Assembly (NCBI GenBank): GCA_026398695.1
Contig: JAPLSJ010000133.1
Location: forward strand, 1 to 42,673
Length of the DNA stretch: 42,673 nucleotides
Source of the DNA: Arenimonas sp.
GTDB taxonomy: Bacteria; Pseudomonadota; Gammaproteobacteria; Xanthomonadales; Xanthomonadaceae
Reading direction: 5' to 3'
Position 1 is the stretch's first letter. Each line of letters opens with the position of its first letter. Below the pieces are notes generated by a model. It ran no database searches. It was not told where the DNA came from and saw only the letters and a program-made list of their open reading frames with translations. Positions 27,790-37,150 of this stretch are shown here, piece by piece. The translations under genes were made by a program, and so were the position numbers.

Positions 27790-29466
27790 ATGACGCCCGC
27801 CGACCGCCGCCAAGCCTGGATCTTCTTCGCCATCGCCTTCGCGGTGCTGGCCGCGGGCTTCGGCCTGCGCGACCCGTGGCCCGCCGACGAACCGCGCTTC
27901 GTGCTGGTCGCCAAGCAGATGGTGGAGAGCGGCGACTTCCTGTTCCCGCACCGCGGCGGCGAGCTGTATCCCGACAAGCCGCCGCTGTATTTCTGGATCC
28001 TTTCCCTGGCCTATGGCCTGGTCGGCAGCTGGCGCTGGAGTTTCCTGCTGCCCTCGCTGCTGGCGGGGCTGGGCACGCTGGCCTGCACGTACGACCTGGG
28101 CCGCCGCCTGTGGTCGCCGCGCGCCGGGCTGTGGGCGGCGGTGGCGGTGCTGGCGAGCTTCCAGTTCGTCTACCAGGTGAAGCGCGCGCAGATCGATCCG
28201 ACGCTGGTGCTGTTCACCACCGTTGCGTTCTACGGCCTGTGCCGGCACCTGCTGCTGGGGCCGTCGTGGCGATGGTTCTGGGGCGGCTGCTTCGCGGCGG
28301 GGCTGGGCGTGATCAGCAAGGGCGTGGGCTTCCTGCCGCTGCTGGCGCTGCTGCCGTTCGCGCTGATGGCGCGCGCCCGGTGGCAGGGGCTGGCGCCGCT
28401 GGGGCAGGGCAACGGCTGGCGCTGGGCCGGCGCGGCGCCGGCATTCCTGGCGGCCATCGTGCTGTGGCTGGGGCCGGTGCTGGCCATCGGCCTGACCAGT
28501 GGCAACCCCGAGCACCAGGCCTACCTGCAGAACATCCTCTTCAAGCAGACGGCCGAGCGCTACGTCGATCCGTGGCACCACTACGAGCCGGCCTGGTATT
28601 TCCTGGAAGTGGTGGCGTTCTACTGGCTGCCGTTTTCGCTGGCGCTGCCCTGGCTGGCCAAGCCCTGGCTGCAGGCCTGGCGCCAGCGCGATGCGCGCGT
28701 GTGGCTGCCGCTGGCGTGGGTGCTGCTGGTGCTGGCCTTCTTCAGCGCCAGCGCCGGCAAGCGCGACATGTACATCCTGCCGGCGCTGCCCGCGCTGGCG
28801 CTGGCGGCCGCCCCGTTCCTGGAAGCCATTTCGCTGCGCGCGGGCTTCCGGCGCGCGGTGCTGGGTTTCGTGCTGGTGTTCTCGGCCGTGCTGGTGGTGG
28901 CCGGCGCGATGGCCCTGGCGGGTGAGCCCGGCTTCGAGCGCAAGCTGGTGGCCGAGCGCGGCCTGGGCCCCGAGGGCTGGTGGCTGTGGGCCATGCTCGC
29001 CGGCGTTGGCGTCGCCGGGCTGGTGGCGGCGGCGGCGTGGCGGCTGGCAGGCGCGCTCAAGGCCTGCGCGCTGATGTTCGTGCTGCTGTGGCTGGGCTAT
29101 GGGTTCGTGGTCCACCCGGTGTTTGATCGCGAGAATTCGGCGCGCGGCCTGATGGCCGACGCGCGTGCGCTGGCCGGCGACGGCGTGGCCATCGGCCTGG
29201 TGGACTGGAAGGAACAAAACCTGCTGCAGGCCGTCGGGCCCGTGGTGGAGTTCGGCTTCCGCCAGCCGCCCGCGAAGCAGCTGGCGGCGGCGCTGGCGTG
29301 GGAACGTGCCCAGCCCGAGCGCCGGCGGCTGCTGGTGCAGCGCAGCCAGGCGCTGGACTGCATCCACTTCGAACCCGGCCCCGATGCGCTGCGCGTGGGC
29401 ACCGCCAACCGCCGCGACTGGTGGCTGGTCTCGGCGGCCGCCGCGCGCGACTGCCCGATCGACTAG
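27790..29466 (+). CDS. ArnT/GT39-like membrane glycosyltransferase, copy 1
   Basis: A 558-residue integral membrane protein of the GT-C fold (ArnT/PMT_2), which moves a sugar from a polyprenyl-phosphate donor to an acceptor in the periplasm. The key acidic pair D33-E34 is in PWPADEPRF in the first external loop, followed by YPDKPPLYFW (60-69), the family signature. About eleven hydrophobic segments fill residues 8-430. A C-terminal soluble part of about 130 residues follows. Acceptors could be lipid A, a polysaccharide or a protein; the sequence does not tell. The start is the ATG next to a -10 box. A paralogue follows 90 bases downstream, so they arose by tandem duplication. Confidence 0.88.
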   Translation: MTPADRRQAWIFFAIAFAVLAAGFGLRDPWPADEPRFVLVAKQMVESGDFLFPHRGGELYPDKPPLYFWILSLAYGLVGSWRWSFLLPSLLAGLGTLACTYDLGRRLWSPRAGLWAAVAVLASFQFVYQVKRAQIDPTLVLFTTVAFYGLCRHLLLGPSWRWFWGGCFAAGLGVISKGVGFLPLLALLPFALMARARWQGLAPLGQGNGWRWAGAAPAFLAAIVLWLGPVLAIGLTSGNPEHQAYLQNILFKQTAERYVDPWHHYEPAWYFLEVVAFYWLPFSLALPWLAKPWLQAWRQRDARVWLPLAWVLLVLAFFSASAGKRDMYILPALPALALAAAPFLEAISLRAGFRRAVLGFVLVFSAVLVVAGAMALAGEPGFERKLVAERGLGPEGWWLWAMLAGVGVAGLVAAAAWRLAGALKACALMFVLLWLGYGFVVHPVFDRENSARGLMADARALAGDGVAIGLVDWKEQNLLQAVGPVVEFGFRQPPAKQLAAALAWERAQPERRRLLVQRSQALDCIHFEPGPDALRVGTANRRDWWLVSAAAARDCPID

Positions 29467-29556
29467 CGCGCAGGTGGGCATGACCGACGCCTCCGGGGTT
29501 GGCGGCAACGCCTTCGCGCGGAATAATCGCCCGCGCCACCCCAGGGTCTTTCCGCG

Positions 29557-31290
29557 ATGACCGATCGCTTCGTTTTCGACGCCGCACGCTCCCGACGGGA
29601 CGTGGTGCTGCTGATGCTTGCTGCTCTGCTGGTGATCGGCGCGGGCATCGGCCTGCGCGACCCGTGGCCCACGGACGAACCGCGGTTCGCGCTGCTGTCG
29701 AAGTACATCCTGGACAGCGGCGAGTGGCTGTTCCTGCACCGCGGCGACGAGCTGTACTCCGACAAGCCGCCGGTGTTCATGTGGCTGCAGGCCGCCTTCA
29801 TCGCGCTGGCCGGCAGCGTGCGCGCCGGCTTCCTGCTGCCGTCGCTGCTGGCCAGCCTGGGCACGCTGGCGCTGGTGTACGACCTGGGCCGGCGGCTGTG
29901 GACGCATCGCGTCGGGCTGGTGGCGGCGTGGCTGCTGCTGTTCGCGCTGCAGTTCACCTTCCAGGCCAAGCGCGCGCAGATCGATCCGACGCTGCTGTTC
30001 CTGATGACGCTGGCCAACTACGGCCTGCTGCGCCACCTGCTGCGCGGGCCGGATTGGCGGATGTGGTGCCTGGGCTGGTTCGCCGCGGGGCTGGGCACCA
30101 TCACCAAGGGCGCCGGCGCTTTGTCCCTGGTGCTGCTGCTGCCGGCGCTGCTGGCCGCGGCACAGGGCTGGCGTGGCGTGGGCTTTGGCGGCTTGCGCCG
30201 GCTGTGGCTGGGGCCATTGGCCTTCCTGCTGGCCAGCCTGGCCTGGCTTGGGCCGCTGGTCTGGTCGGTGTTCCTGAGCGACGACCCGGTGCTGCGCGAT
30301 TACCTGCACACCATCCTTTACCACCAGACCGTGAATCGCTACGCCAGCTCGTGGGACCACCACGAACCGTTCTGGTACCAGCTCGGCGTGGTGGCGACGC
30401 TGTGGCTGCCGGCGGCGCTGGCGCTGCCCTGGGCGCTGCCTGCCTGGTGGCGTCGGCTGCGCCGGCGCGACCCGCGCTACCTGCTGCTGTTGGGCTGGGT
30501 GGCGATGGTGGTGCTGTTCTTCTCGGTACCGGCAGGCAAGCGCGACGTCTACATCATGCCGGCGCTGCCGATGTTCTGCCTTGCGTTGGCGCCGCTGGTG
30601 CCCGGCCTGATGCGGCGTGCGGGCCCGCAGCGGCTGCTGTCCGGCTTCGTGCTGGCGCTGGGCGCGATCACGCTGCTGGCGGGCCTGGCGGTGCTGCTGG
30701 GCAACCCCGGTTTCGAACGGCGGCTGCTGGTGGACCGTGGTATCGGCGCGTCCGACCTGTCGCTGATCGCCTGGCTGGTGACGGCCATGGGCGCCTGGGC
30801 GCTCGCCTGCGCGGCGCTGTGGCGCGGACGGCGCGCGATGCAGGCCGCGGCGATGGCGCTGGGTGGCATCTGGGTGCTGTACAGCCTCGTCGCCTTCCCC
30901 GTGCTGGACCGACACAGCTCGCCGCGCGGGATGATGACGGAAGTTGCCCGCGTCATCGGTCCCGACGCGGGGCTGGCCGCGGTGGCCTGGCGCGAACAGC
31001 AGCTGCTGCACGCCGACCGCCCGGTGCACACCTTCGGCTTCGGCCCGCAGCCGCGCGGCGGCAGGCCCTGGCCCGAACAGTGGGCCGCTGCCGCGGCGTG
31101 GCAGGCCAGCCCTGGCGAGCCGCGCTGGATCCTGTCACTCGACGATGCGCTGCCCGGGTGCGTGGACCGGACGCGCCTGGTCGCGGTCGGCACCAGCAAC
31201 CGGCGCACCTGGTCGCTGGTGCCTCCGGGCGCGCTGCCGGCCGGCTGCCCGGCCGCTGTCGGCCATGCCGTGCTGGCGCCTTCCCGCTAG
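29557..31290 (+). CDS. ArnT/GT39-like membrane glycosyltransferase, copy 2
   Basis: A 577-residue paralogue of the preceding gene with the same layout: D40-E41 in PWPTDEPRF, YSDKPPVFMW (67-76) in the first loop, and AKRAQIDPTL shared exactly with copy 1. The C-terminal soluble region has diverged most, which suggests that the two copies may have different acceptors or donors. The -10-like AATAAT near 29522 and a short gap suggest either its own promoter or readthrough. It precedes trkA by 51 bases. Confidence 0.88.
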   Translation: MTDRFVFDAARSRRDVVLLMLAALLVIGAGIGLRDPWPTDEPRFALLSKYILDSGEWLFLHRGDELYSDKPPVFMWLQAAFIALAGSVRAGFLLPSLLASLGTLALVYDLGRRLWTHRVGLVAAWLLLFALQFTFQAKRAQIDPTLLFLMTLANYGLLRHLLRGPDWRMWCLGWFAAGLGTITKGAGALSLVLLLPALLAAAQGWRGVGFGGLRRLWLGPLAFLLASLAWLGPLVWSVFLSDDPVLRDYLHTILYHQTVNRYASSWDHHEPFWYQLGVVATLWLPAALALPWALPAWWRRLRRRDPRYLLLLGWVAMVVLFFSVPAGKRDVYIMPALPMFCLALAPLVPGLMRRAGPQRLLSGFVLALGAITLLAGLAVLLGNPGFERRLLVDRGIGASDLSLIAWLVTAMGAWALACAALWRGRRAMQAAAMALGGIWVLYSLVAFPVLDRHSSPRGMMTEVARVIGPDAGLAAVAWREQQLLHADRPVHTFGFGPQPRGGRPWPEQWAAAAAWQASPGEPRWILSLDDALPGCVDRTRLVAVGTSNRRTWSLVPPGALPAGCPAAVGHAVLAPSR

Positions 31291-31341
31291 ACTAGCCGGC
31301 ACCGGCGCACGTTTCCCCGCGGGCGAGAGCACACTGGTCGC

Positions 31342-32721
31342 ATGAAAATCCTGATCCTGGGCGCGGGGCAAGTCGGCACTTCGGTGGCGTCGGCACTGGC
31401 GTCCGAAAACAACGACATCACCGTCGTCGACACCGACCACCAGCGCCTGCGCGAACTGGCCGAAAAACTCGACATCCGCACCGTCGTCGGCCACGCCTCG
31501 CTGCCCAGCGTGCTCGCGCAGGCCGGCGCCGAGGAGGCCGAACTGCTGGTGGCCGTGACGTCGAGCGACGAAGTGAACCTGATCGCCTGCCAGGTGGCGC
31601 AGCACCAGTTCCGCACGCCCACCCGCGTGGCGCGGCTGCGCGAGGCCCAGTACCTGGACGTGGCGGCGCTGGCCGACCCCGGGCATTCGGCGGTGAGCGC
31701 CGCCATCAGCCCCGAGCAGTTGGTCTGCCGGCACGTGGAGCGGCTGATCGAGTACCCGGGTGCGCTGCAGGTGCTGGACTTCGCCGATGGCCGCGCGCAG
31801 CTGGTGGCCGTCCGCGCCCTGCCCGGCGGTGCGCTGGTGGGCCACGAGATCCGCGAACTGCGCGAGCACCTGCCCGCCGGCGTGGATGCGCGCGTGGCGG
31901 CGATCTTCCGCAAGGGCAAGGCCGTCAAGCCCGAGGGCAACACGGTGATCGAGGTGGACGACGAGGTGTTCTTCCTCGCCGACCGCAAGAACATCGTCAC
32001 GGTGATGAGCGAGCTGCGCAAGGTGGACGCGCGCCCCGCGCGCCGCCTGCTGATCGCCGGCGGCGGAAACATCGGCCGCAACCTCGCCCGCAGCCTCGAA
32101 AGCCGCTATTCGGTCAAGGTGCTCGAACGCTCGCGCGAACGCGCCCGCGGCATCGCCGAAGACCTGCTCAACTCCATCGTGCTGGTGGGCGACTGCGCCG
32201 ACGAAGACCTGCTGCGCGAGGAAAACATCGACCAGACCGACGTCTACTGCGCCATGACCAACGACGACGAGGCCAACATCCTCTCGGCGATGCTGGCCAA
32301 GCGCATGGGCTGCCCGCGCGTGATCGCGCTGATCAACCGGCCGTCCTACGCCGAGCTGGTGGAGGGCGGCACCATCGACATCGCCGTCAGCCCGCAGCAG
32401 GTGACGCTGGGCGCGCTGCTGGCGCACATCCGCGAAGGCGCGCCGGCGCGCGTGTACTCGCTGCGCCGCGGCGCCGCCGAGGCCATCGAGGCCGTGGTGC
32501 GCGGCGACCGCCGCACGTCGCAGGTGGTGGGCCGCGCGCTGGACGAGCTTTCGCTGCCGCCCGCCACCACCATCGGCGGCATCGTGCGCGGGGACAAGCT
32601 GCTGATCGCCCACCACGACGTGGTGGTCGAGCCGGGCGACCACGTCATCCTGTTCGTGATGGACAAGCGCGAGATGGCCCAGGTGAGCGCGCTGTTCCAG
32701 ACCGGGGCGACGTGGCTGTGA
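31342..32721 (+). CDS. trkA: Trk potassium uptake NAD-binding regulatory subunit TrkA
   Basis: A 459-residue cytoplasmic regulator of the TrkH potassium channel. It is a tandem of two units, each an NAD(H)-binding Rossmann RCK_N domain and an RCK_C domain, the usual length. The first nucleotide motif is GAGQVGTSVA (residues 7-16), the second GGGNIGRNLA (about 239-248). The C-terminal part has GDHVILFVMDK. The stop overlaps the possible GTG starts of trkH, so the two subunits are made together. TAGACT at 31288-31293 is a possible -10 box. Confidence 0.97.
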   Translation: MKILILGAGQVGTSVASALASENNDITVVDTDHQRLRELAEKLDIRTVVGHASLPSVLAQAGAEEAELLVAVTSSDEVNLIACQVAQHQFRTPTRVARLREAQYLDVAALADPGHSAVSAAISPEQLVCRHVERLIEYPGALQVLDFADGRAQLVAVRALPGGALVGHEIRELREHLPAGVDARVAAIFRKGKAVKPEGNTVIEVDDEVFFLADRKNIVTVMSELRKVDARPARRLLIAGGGNIGRNLARSLESRYSVKVLERSRERARGIAEDLLNSIVLVGDCADEDLLREENIDQTDVYCAMTNDDEANILSAMLAKRMGCPRVIALINRPSYAELVEGGTIDIAVSPQQVTLGALLAHIREGAPARVYSLRRGAAEAIEAVVRGDRRTSQVVGRALDELSLPPATTIGGIVRGDKLLIAHHDVVVEPGDHVILFVMDKREMAQVSALFQTGATWL

Positions 32722-34175
32722 GTCAACGCTTCCTCGCGATCCAGCGCATCCTGGGCGTGATCATCGTGATGTCGTCCCTGACCAAGCTGCCGCCGGCGCT
32801 GCTGGCGCTGGCCTGGGGCGAGCAGGAAACGCCGGAGGTGTTCTTCGGCAGCTTCCTGGTCAGTTTCCTGGTCGGCGTGGCGCTTTGGGCGCCCGCGCGC
32901 AACGTCAACTACGAGATGCGCCTGCGCGACGGCTTCCTCATCGTCACGATGACCTGGGTCTTCGCCAGCCTGGTCTCGGCGCTGCCGTTCGTGCACGGCC
33001 CGCCGCACCTGAGTTACACCGACGCCATCTTCGAAGCCACGTCGGGGTTGACCACCACCGGCGCCACGGTGATCCCCAGCCTGGACGACCTGCCGCGCAG
33101 CGTGCTGTTCTACCGCCAGCTGCTGCAGTTCCTGGGCGGCATGGGCATCGTGATCCTGGCCGTGGCCATCCTGCCCATGCTCAAGATCGGCGGCACGCAG
33201 CTCTTCCGCGCCGAGAGCACCGGCCCCACCAAGGACACCAAGCTCACCCCGCGCATCGCCGAGACGGCCAAGGCGCTGTGGGCGGTGTACTTCGGGTTGA
33301 CGGTGATGTGCGCGGCCTCGTTCTGGGTCGGCGGCATGTCCCTGTTCGACGCCATCGGGCATGCGATGGGCACGGTCTCGACCGGTGGCTTCTCGACCTA
33401 CGACGCCGGCTTCGCGACCTGGAACAGCCCGGTGCTGGAATGGATCGCGATCGTGTTCATGATGCTGGGCGGCATCAACTTCGGCCTGCACTACATTGCC
33501 TGGCGACGGGCGTCGCTGGGCGTGTACGGAACGGACTCCGAGCTGCGCTCGTTCCTGCGCATCGTGGTCGGCGCCAGCCTGCTCGTGGCCGTCACCCTAT
33601 GGCTGGGCGGCGACTACGCCGGCATGGGCGATTCGATCCGCAACGCCACCTTCCAGGTGGTTTCCAACATCACCACCACCGGCTTCGTGGTGGCGGGCTT
33701 CGACCAGTGGACCGGGCCGGCGCCTTTCCTGGTGGTGTCGATCGCCGTGATCGGCGGCTGCGCCGGCTCCACCGTCGGTGGCCTGAAGGTGGCGCGCGTG
33801 GTGATGGTGGTGCGCCAGGGTTATCGCGAGATCAAGCAGCTGGTGCATCCCAAGGCGCAGTTCCTGGTCAAGATGGGCGGCCGCCGCGTGTCCGAAAGCG
33901 TGGTGCTTTCGGTGAGCGGTTTCATCGCCATCTGGATGCTTTGCTTCGTGGTGTTGGTGATCGGCATGAGCGCCACCGGCCTGGACCTGGAAACTTCCTA
34001 CGGCGCCGTGATGGCCACGCTGGCCAACTCCGGCCCGGGCCTGGGCGCGGTGGCCTACAGCTTCGCCAGCGTGAACGATTTCGCCACCTGGCTGGGCACG
34101 CTGGGCATGATCCTGGGCCGCCTGGAAGTGTTCTCGCTGCTCGTGCTGCTTACGCCGCAGTTCTGGCGGGAGTAG
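32718..34175 (+). CDS. trkH: Trk potassium uptake transmembrane channel subunit TrkH
   Basis: A 485-residue inner-membrane potassium channel subunit of the SKT family, with four M1-P-M2 repeats. The four filter segments are visible: TTTGATV, STGGFS, TTTGFV and NSGPG. The start could be GTG at 32718, which overlaps the trkA stop in the common GTGA pattern and is preferred, or GTG at 32712, two codons longer. The 3' end overlaps the opposite-strand ydbT-like gene by 26 bases. Works with TrkA; together they import potassium for turgor and pH homeostasis. Confidence 0.95.
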   Translation: MSQRFLAIQRILGVIIVMSSLTKLPPALLALAWGEQETPEVFFGSFLVSFLVGVALWAPARNVNYEMRLRDGFLIVTMTWVFASLVSALPFVHGPPHLSYTDAIFEATSGLTTTGATVIPSLDDLPRSVLFYRQLLQFLGGMGIVILAVAILPMLKIGGTQLFRAESTGPTKDTKLTPRIAETAKALWAVYFGLTVMCAASFWVGGMSLFDAIGHAMGTVSTGGFSTYDAGFATWNSPVLEWIAIVFMMLGGINFGLHYIAWRRASLGVYGTDSELRSFLRIVVGASLLVAVTLWLGGDYAGMGDSIRNATFQVVSNITTTGFVVAGFDQWTGPAPFLVVSIAVIGGCAGSTVGGLKVARVVMVVRQGYREIKQLVHPKAQFLVKMGGRRVSESVVLSVSGFIAIWMLCFVVLVIGMSATGLDLETSYGAVMATLANSGPGLGAVAYSFASVNDFATWLGTLGMILGRLEVFSLLVLLTPQFWRE

Positions 34176-35661
34176 GCCTTGCGTCCATCGCCGCCGCGAG
34201 GCGGTCGCGCAGCGCGCGCGCTTCGCCTTCGGGCAGGTAGCGGATGCGCAGCGGCGGCTCGAACGGGCTGGCGCCGGCGGTGTCCATGTGCACGCTGGCC
34301 ATGCCGTGCCGGCGATCGAACGGCGACTGGGTCAGCGTGAGCGACTGCAGCTTGCGCACCTCGGCGAAGCGCCAGCGCTTGTCCAGCCAGCCCTCGCGCA
34401 CTGCGATCAGGCCCGACTCTTCGCTGTAGCCCGCATGGCGCGCCCACACCTTGGCGCGCAGCAGGAACACCGGCAGCAGCACCAGTGCGGACAAGCCCCA
34501 CAGGCCCTCGTACCAGGTGAGCGCGGCCGTGGCCACCAGCGACACCAGCGCCGGGATGGCGAACTGGCGCCGCCACGCACGCGGATGCAGCGCATGCCAC
34601 TGCTGCATCGGCCACGCCTTGCCGGGCAGCAGGTGGCGGATGAGTTCGTCGATGGCGGCCGGCGTCGCCACCGGCGCCAGGTCGCGCAGCGAGCGCTGGT
34701 CGTTCACCGCCTGTATCGAGGCGCTGTCCACCACCAGGCCCCGGCGCCCGAACCAGCGGTGGGTCAGGCTTTCGCGCAGGCTCCAGGCCTGGATGCGCTG
34801 GCGCGGCATGTTGGCGCGGATGCGCGTGAGCAGGCCGCGCTGCGAGCTGAGCCGGCGCCCGTCCTCGGTGAGCGTGAAGCCGTGGAATTGCAGCAGCGCC
34901 AGCACCACCGACAGCAGGCGGATGGCCACCAGCAGCAGCACCAGCAGCGCCAGGCCGCCGACGATCGTGCCCGCCACGCCCAGGTGCATGTCGTGGCCCA
35001 TGCCGGCCAGCGATTTGGCCGAGCCCGACAGCGCCTTGCCCAGCAGTTCGCCGCTGGTCTGCGCCACCAGGCCGAAGGCGGCGGCCACGACGATCATGCC
35101 GCGGTTGGAGATCAGGCCCAGCCGGATCACTTCACTGGTGGGCAGCGACAGCAGCACCGTTGGCGCGCTGTCGGCGGCGGACGCGGCGTCCGGCGTGGCG
35201 TGCGCCTTGCCGTGGCTGCGCACCAGCTCTTCCAGCGCATGGGCGTCGGCCAGCGACAGCACGCGCATCTGGCCTTCGGGCGTCATGCCGCCCGCGGATT
35301 CGAGCTTCACTTCGGCCACGCGGAACAGGCGGTGCAGCAGCGTCTGGTGCAGGGCCACGTTGTGGATGCGGGTGAAGGGGATGTTGCGCAGGCTTTTCTG
35401 CAGCAGGCCGCTGCGGATGACGATGCCGTCGGCGTCCACGCGGAATCGATAGGTGAAGTACTGCCCCAGCGACACCAGCACCAGCACGCCGGCGCCCACC
35501 AGGCCCCACAGCTCCCAGCTGTTGCCGCGACCCGTGAACAGCAGCACCAGCAGCGGCAGCGCGAAGCTCTTGAGCTGCTCGATCAGCACGAACAGCCAGG
35601 ACCACGGGTGCAGGCGACGTTCGGCGCCGCCCTCCACCAGTCCCTCAGAGCGCGTCGTCAT
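34150..35661 (-). CDS. Membrane protein with three bacterial PH domains (YdbT-like)
   Basis: A 503-residue protein with three bPH_2-type domains. The first is at about 70-140 (RVDADGIVIRSGLLQKSLRNIPF), the second at about 235-310 (LTEDGRRLSSQRGLL) and the third at about 410-490 (ESGLIAVREGWLDKRWRF). Pairs of membrane segments lie between them (about 24-55, 170-230, 370-400). In Bacillus YdbS-YdbT confer resistance to an amylocyclicin-like bacteriocin; here the role is unknown. The ATG at 35661 overlaps the ydbS-like gene by 17 bases; an earlier in-frame ATG at 35688 is possible. It is the last gene of an lpxL-ydbS-ydbT operon. Confidence 0.87.
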   Translation of the reverse strand: MTTRSEGLVEGGAERRLHPWSWLFVLIEQLKSFALPLLVLLFTGRGNSWELWGLVGAGVLVLVSLGQYFTYRFRVDADGIVIRSGLLQKSLRNIPFTRIHNVALHQTLLHRLFRVAEVKLESAGGMTPEGQMRVLSLADAHALEELVRSHGKAHATPDAASAADSAPTVLLSLPTSEVIRLGLISNRGMIVVAAAFGLVAQTSGELLGKALSGSAKSLAGMGHDMHLGVAGTIVGGLALLVLLLVAIRLLSVVLALLQFHGFTLTEDGRRLSSQRGLLTRIRANMPRQRIQAWSLRESLTHRWFGRRGLVVDSASIQAVNDQRSLRDLAPVATPAAIDELIRHLLPGKAWPMQQWHALHPRAWRRQFAIPALVSLVATAALTWYEGLWGLSALVLLPVFLLRAKVWARHAGYSEESGLIAVREGWLDKRWRFAEVRKLQSLTLTQSPFDRRHGMASVHMDTAGASPFEPPLRIRYLPEGEARALRDRLAAAMDARPTPARTAA

Positions 35662-36163
35662 GGCGGTTGGATTCGGGCAGGAGGGCATCGCGCAGCGCGA
35701 CGGCGTCGGCGTCCAGGAAACCGTGCTGGCGCAGCGCGTTCATGCGCGTGCCGGCGGTGTGCACCACCAGCGTGGCCAGGCCGAAGCGGCGCTCGATCGG
35801 GCCGCGCTCCAGGTCCAGGTGCTGCACCCGCGTGCGCGGCACCAGCACCTCGCTGCGCCAGATGAGCCCGCGCTGCACCGACAGGCCGCGTTCGTCGAGC
35901 ATCCAGCGCGTGCGGCGCCAGCGCGCGCGGCCCAAGCTCCAGCCGGCCAGCGCTCCCGCCGCCAGCAGGGCCAGGCCGATGCCGATGCGCGCGGGCCAGC
36001 CGTCCACGTTGGCCAGCACCAGCGCTGCCGCCAGGCCCACGACGATCGGCACGGCCGTGAGCGCGCCGGCGATGCCCGAGACGGTGCGTGCGTCGAGGGG
36101 CAGCGGCTGCCAACCGGCGGGTGGCCAGGCCTGGAAGGGAAGGTGGGTCGCTTCGTCGGTCAT
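35645..36163 (-). CDS. Membrane protein with one bacterial PH domain (YdbS-like)
   Basis: A 172-residue protein with two membrane segments (about 22-45 and 50-68) followed by one bPH_2 domain (about 75-160, LDERGLSVQRGLIWRSEVLVPRTRVQHLDLERGP split over that region). It is the usual partner of the larger YdbT-like protein encoded next, and the two genes overlap by 17 bases. The start at 36163 lies ten bases after the acyltransferase stop. The longer frame upstream would overlap that gene without a better ribosome site. Confidence 0.87.
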   Translation of the reverse strand: MTDEATHLPFQAWPPAGWQPLPLDARTVSGIAGALTAVPIVVGLAAALVLANVDGWPARIGIGLALLAAGALAGWSLGRARWRRTRWMLDERGLSVQRGLIWRSEVLVPRTRVQHLDLERGPIERRFGLATLVVHTAGTRMNALRQHGFLDADAVALRDALLPESNRHDDAL

Positions 36164-36173
36164 GGCGTGGGTT

Positions 36174-37085
36174 TCATCGGCAGTCGGGAGGGTAGGGGCT
36201 GGTTTCACCAGAGCCCGGTGGTCGCAGCGTGAAGCGTTTGTAGGTCCACTGGTACTGCCGTAGGTCACGCCGGGCGATGGCTTCCACCGCCGCGTTCATG
36301 GCCGCCGTCGCCGCGGCCACGTCGGGCGAGGCGATGGCTTCGGGCGCGGCCTCGATGTGCAGGTCGAACAGGCCGTCGTCGCGGCGCTGCGCGTAGACGA
36401 ACAGCACCGTGGCGCCACTGCGCTCGGCCAGGCGCGGGATCAGCGTGAGCGTGAGCGCCTGCCGGCCGAAGAACGGCGCGAACTCGCCCGCGCCCAGCTT
36501 GGGCTGCTGGTCGGGCGTTATGCCGACGGTGCCGCCGGCCTTGAGCGCCTTCCAGAGCGGGCGCATCGCGTTGGCCTCGGCCGGCACGAGCTCGATGTTC
36601 TCGCCGCCGCGCGCCAGCCGCAGGAAGGCGTCGCCGGCGGCTTTTTCGGGCACGCGGTACACCAGTGCGAACGGGCCGCGCGCGGCCATGGCCTCGATCA
36701 CCAGCTCCAGGTTGCCGTGGTGGGGTGCGGCCACGATGATGCCGCGCCCGGCCGCCGCCGCCGCCTCGAGCAGTGCGCTGCCGTGCACGGTGCGGATCAG
36801 CCTCAGGTTGTCGGCGCGCGGGCGGGTCCAGACGCGAAGTGTCTCGAAGGCGTTGCGGCCGGTTTGGCGCAGCACGTCCAGCACCGCCTGTTCGCGCGCC
36901 GCGGCGCTGAGCTCGGGCGACACCAGTTCGAGGTTGCGGCGCGCCACCTTGGCCTCGCGGGTGTTGCGCCACAGCGCGAGCCGGCCCAGCCGGTCGCCCG
37001 CCCATTGCTGCCACGCCAGCGGCAGCCGCCCCACGCACCAGGCGATGGCGAACATGATGCGGCTGGCGACGCGGGCGGAATCCAT
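36174..37085 (-). CDS. Lipid A biosynthesis acyltransferase (LpxL/HtrB-like)
   Basis: A 303-residue inner-membrane acyltransferase of the LpxL/LpxM family, which adds a secondary acyl chain to lipid A. The catalytic HX4E motif is H122-E127 (PHHGNLE). Further conserved blocks are VYRVPEKA, GGTVGITPDQQPKLGAG and APFFGRQALT. The N-terminal membrane anchor is short (about 8-26). A TACACT box stands exactly six bases before the ATG and no ribosome site is seen, so the transcript may be leaderless. Divergent from dtd with a 65-base shared promoter region. Confidence 0.92.
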   Translation of the reverse strand: MDSARVASRIMFAIAWCVGRLPLAWQQWAGDRLGRLALWRNTREAKVARRNLELVSPELSAAAREQAVLDVLRQTGRNAFETLRVWTRPRADNLRLIRTVHGSALLEAAAAAGRGIIVAAPHHGNLELVIEAMAARGPFALVYRVPEKAAGDAFLRLARGGENIELVPAEANAMRPLWKALKAGGTVGITPDQQPKLGAGEFAPFFGRQALTLTLIPRLAERSGATVLFVYAQRRDDGLFDLHIEAAPEAIASPDVAAATAAMNAAVEAIARRDLRQYQWTYKRFTLRPPGSGETSPYPPDCR

Positions 37086-37091
37086 GCCGCG

Positions 37092-37097
37092 AGTGTA
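37092..37097 (-). promoter_or_regulatory. Candidate -10 box for leaderless lpxL-like transcript
   Basis: TACACT followed by six bases and the ATG; the same spacing as at dtd on the other side of the gap. Confidence 0.45.
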
Positions 37098-37138
37098 AGG
37101 GATGCCCGTTGGCCCGCCATCGCGGCGCCGGGCTCGCA

Positions 37139-37144
37139 TAGAAT
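37139..37144 (+). promoter_or_regulatory. Candidate -10 box for leaderless dtd transcript
   Basis: TAGAAT followed by six bases and the dtd ATG. The nearest -35-like sequence TTGGCC is 24 bases away, too far. Confidence 0.45.
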
Positions 37145-37150
37145 CGCCGC

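Noticed and set aside
27775-31029. A 1084-codon open frame on the minus strand across both glycosyltransferases
   Set aside because: It is antisense to two genes with clear family motifs, its product is a His/Gln/Arg-rich sequence without domains, and long antisense frames are expected at this GC content.
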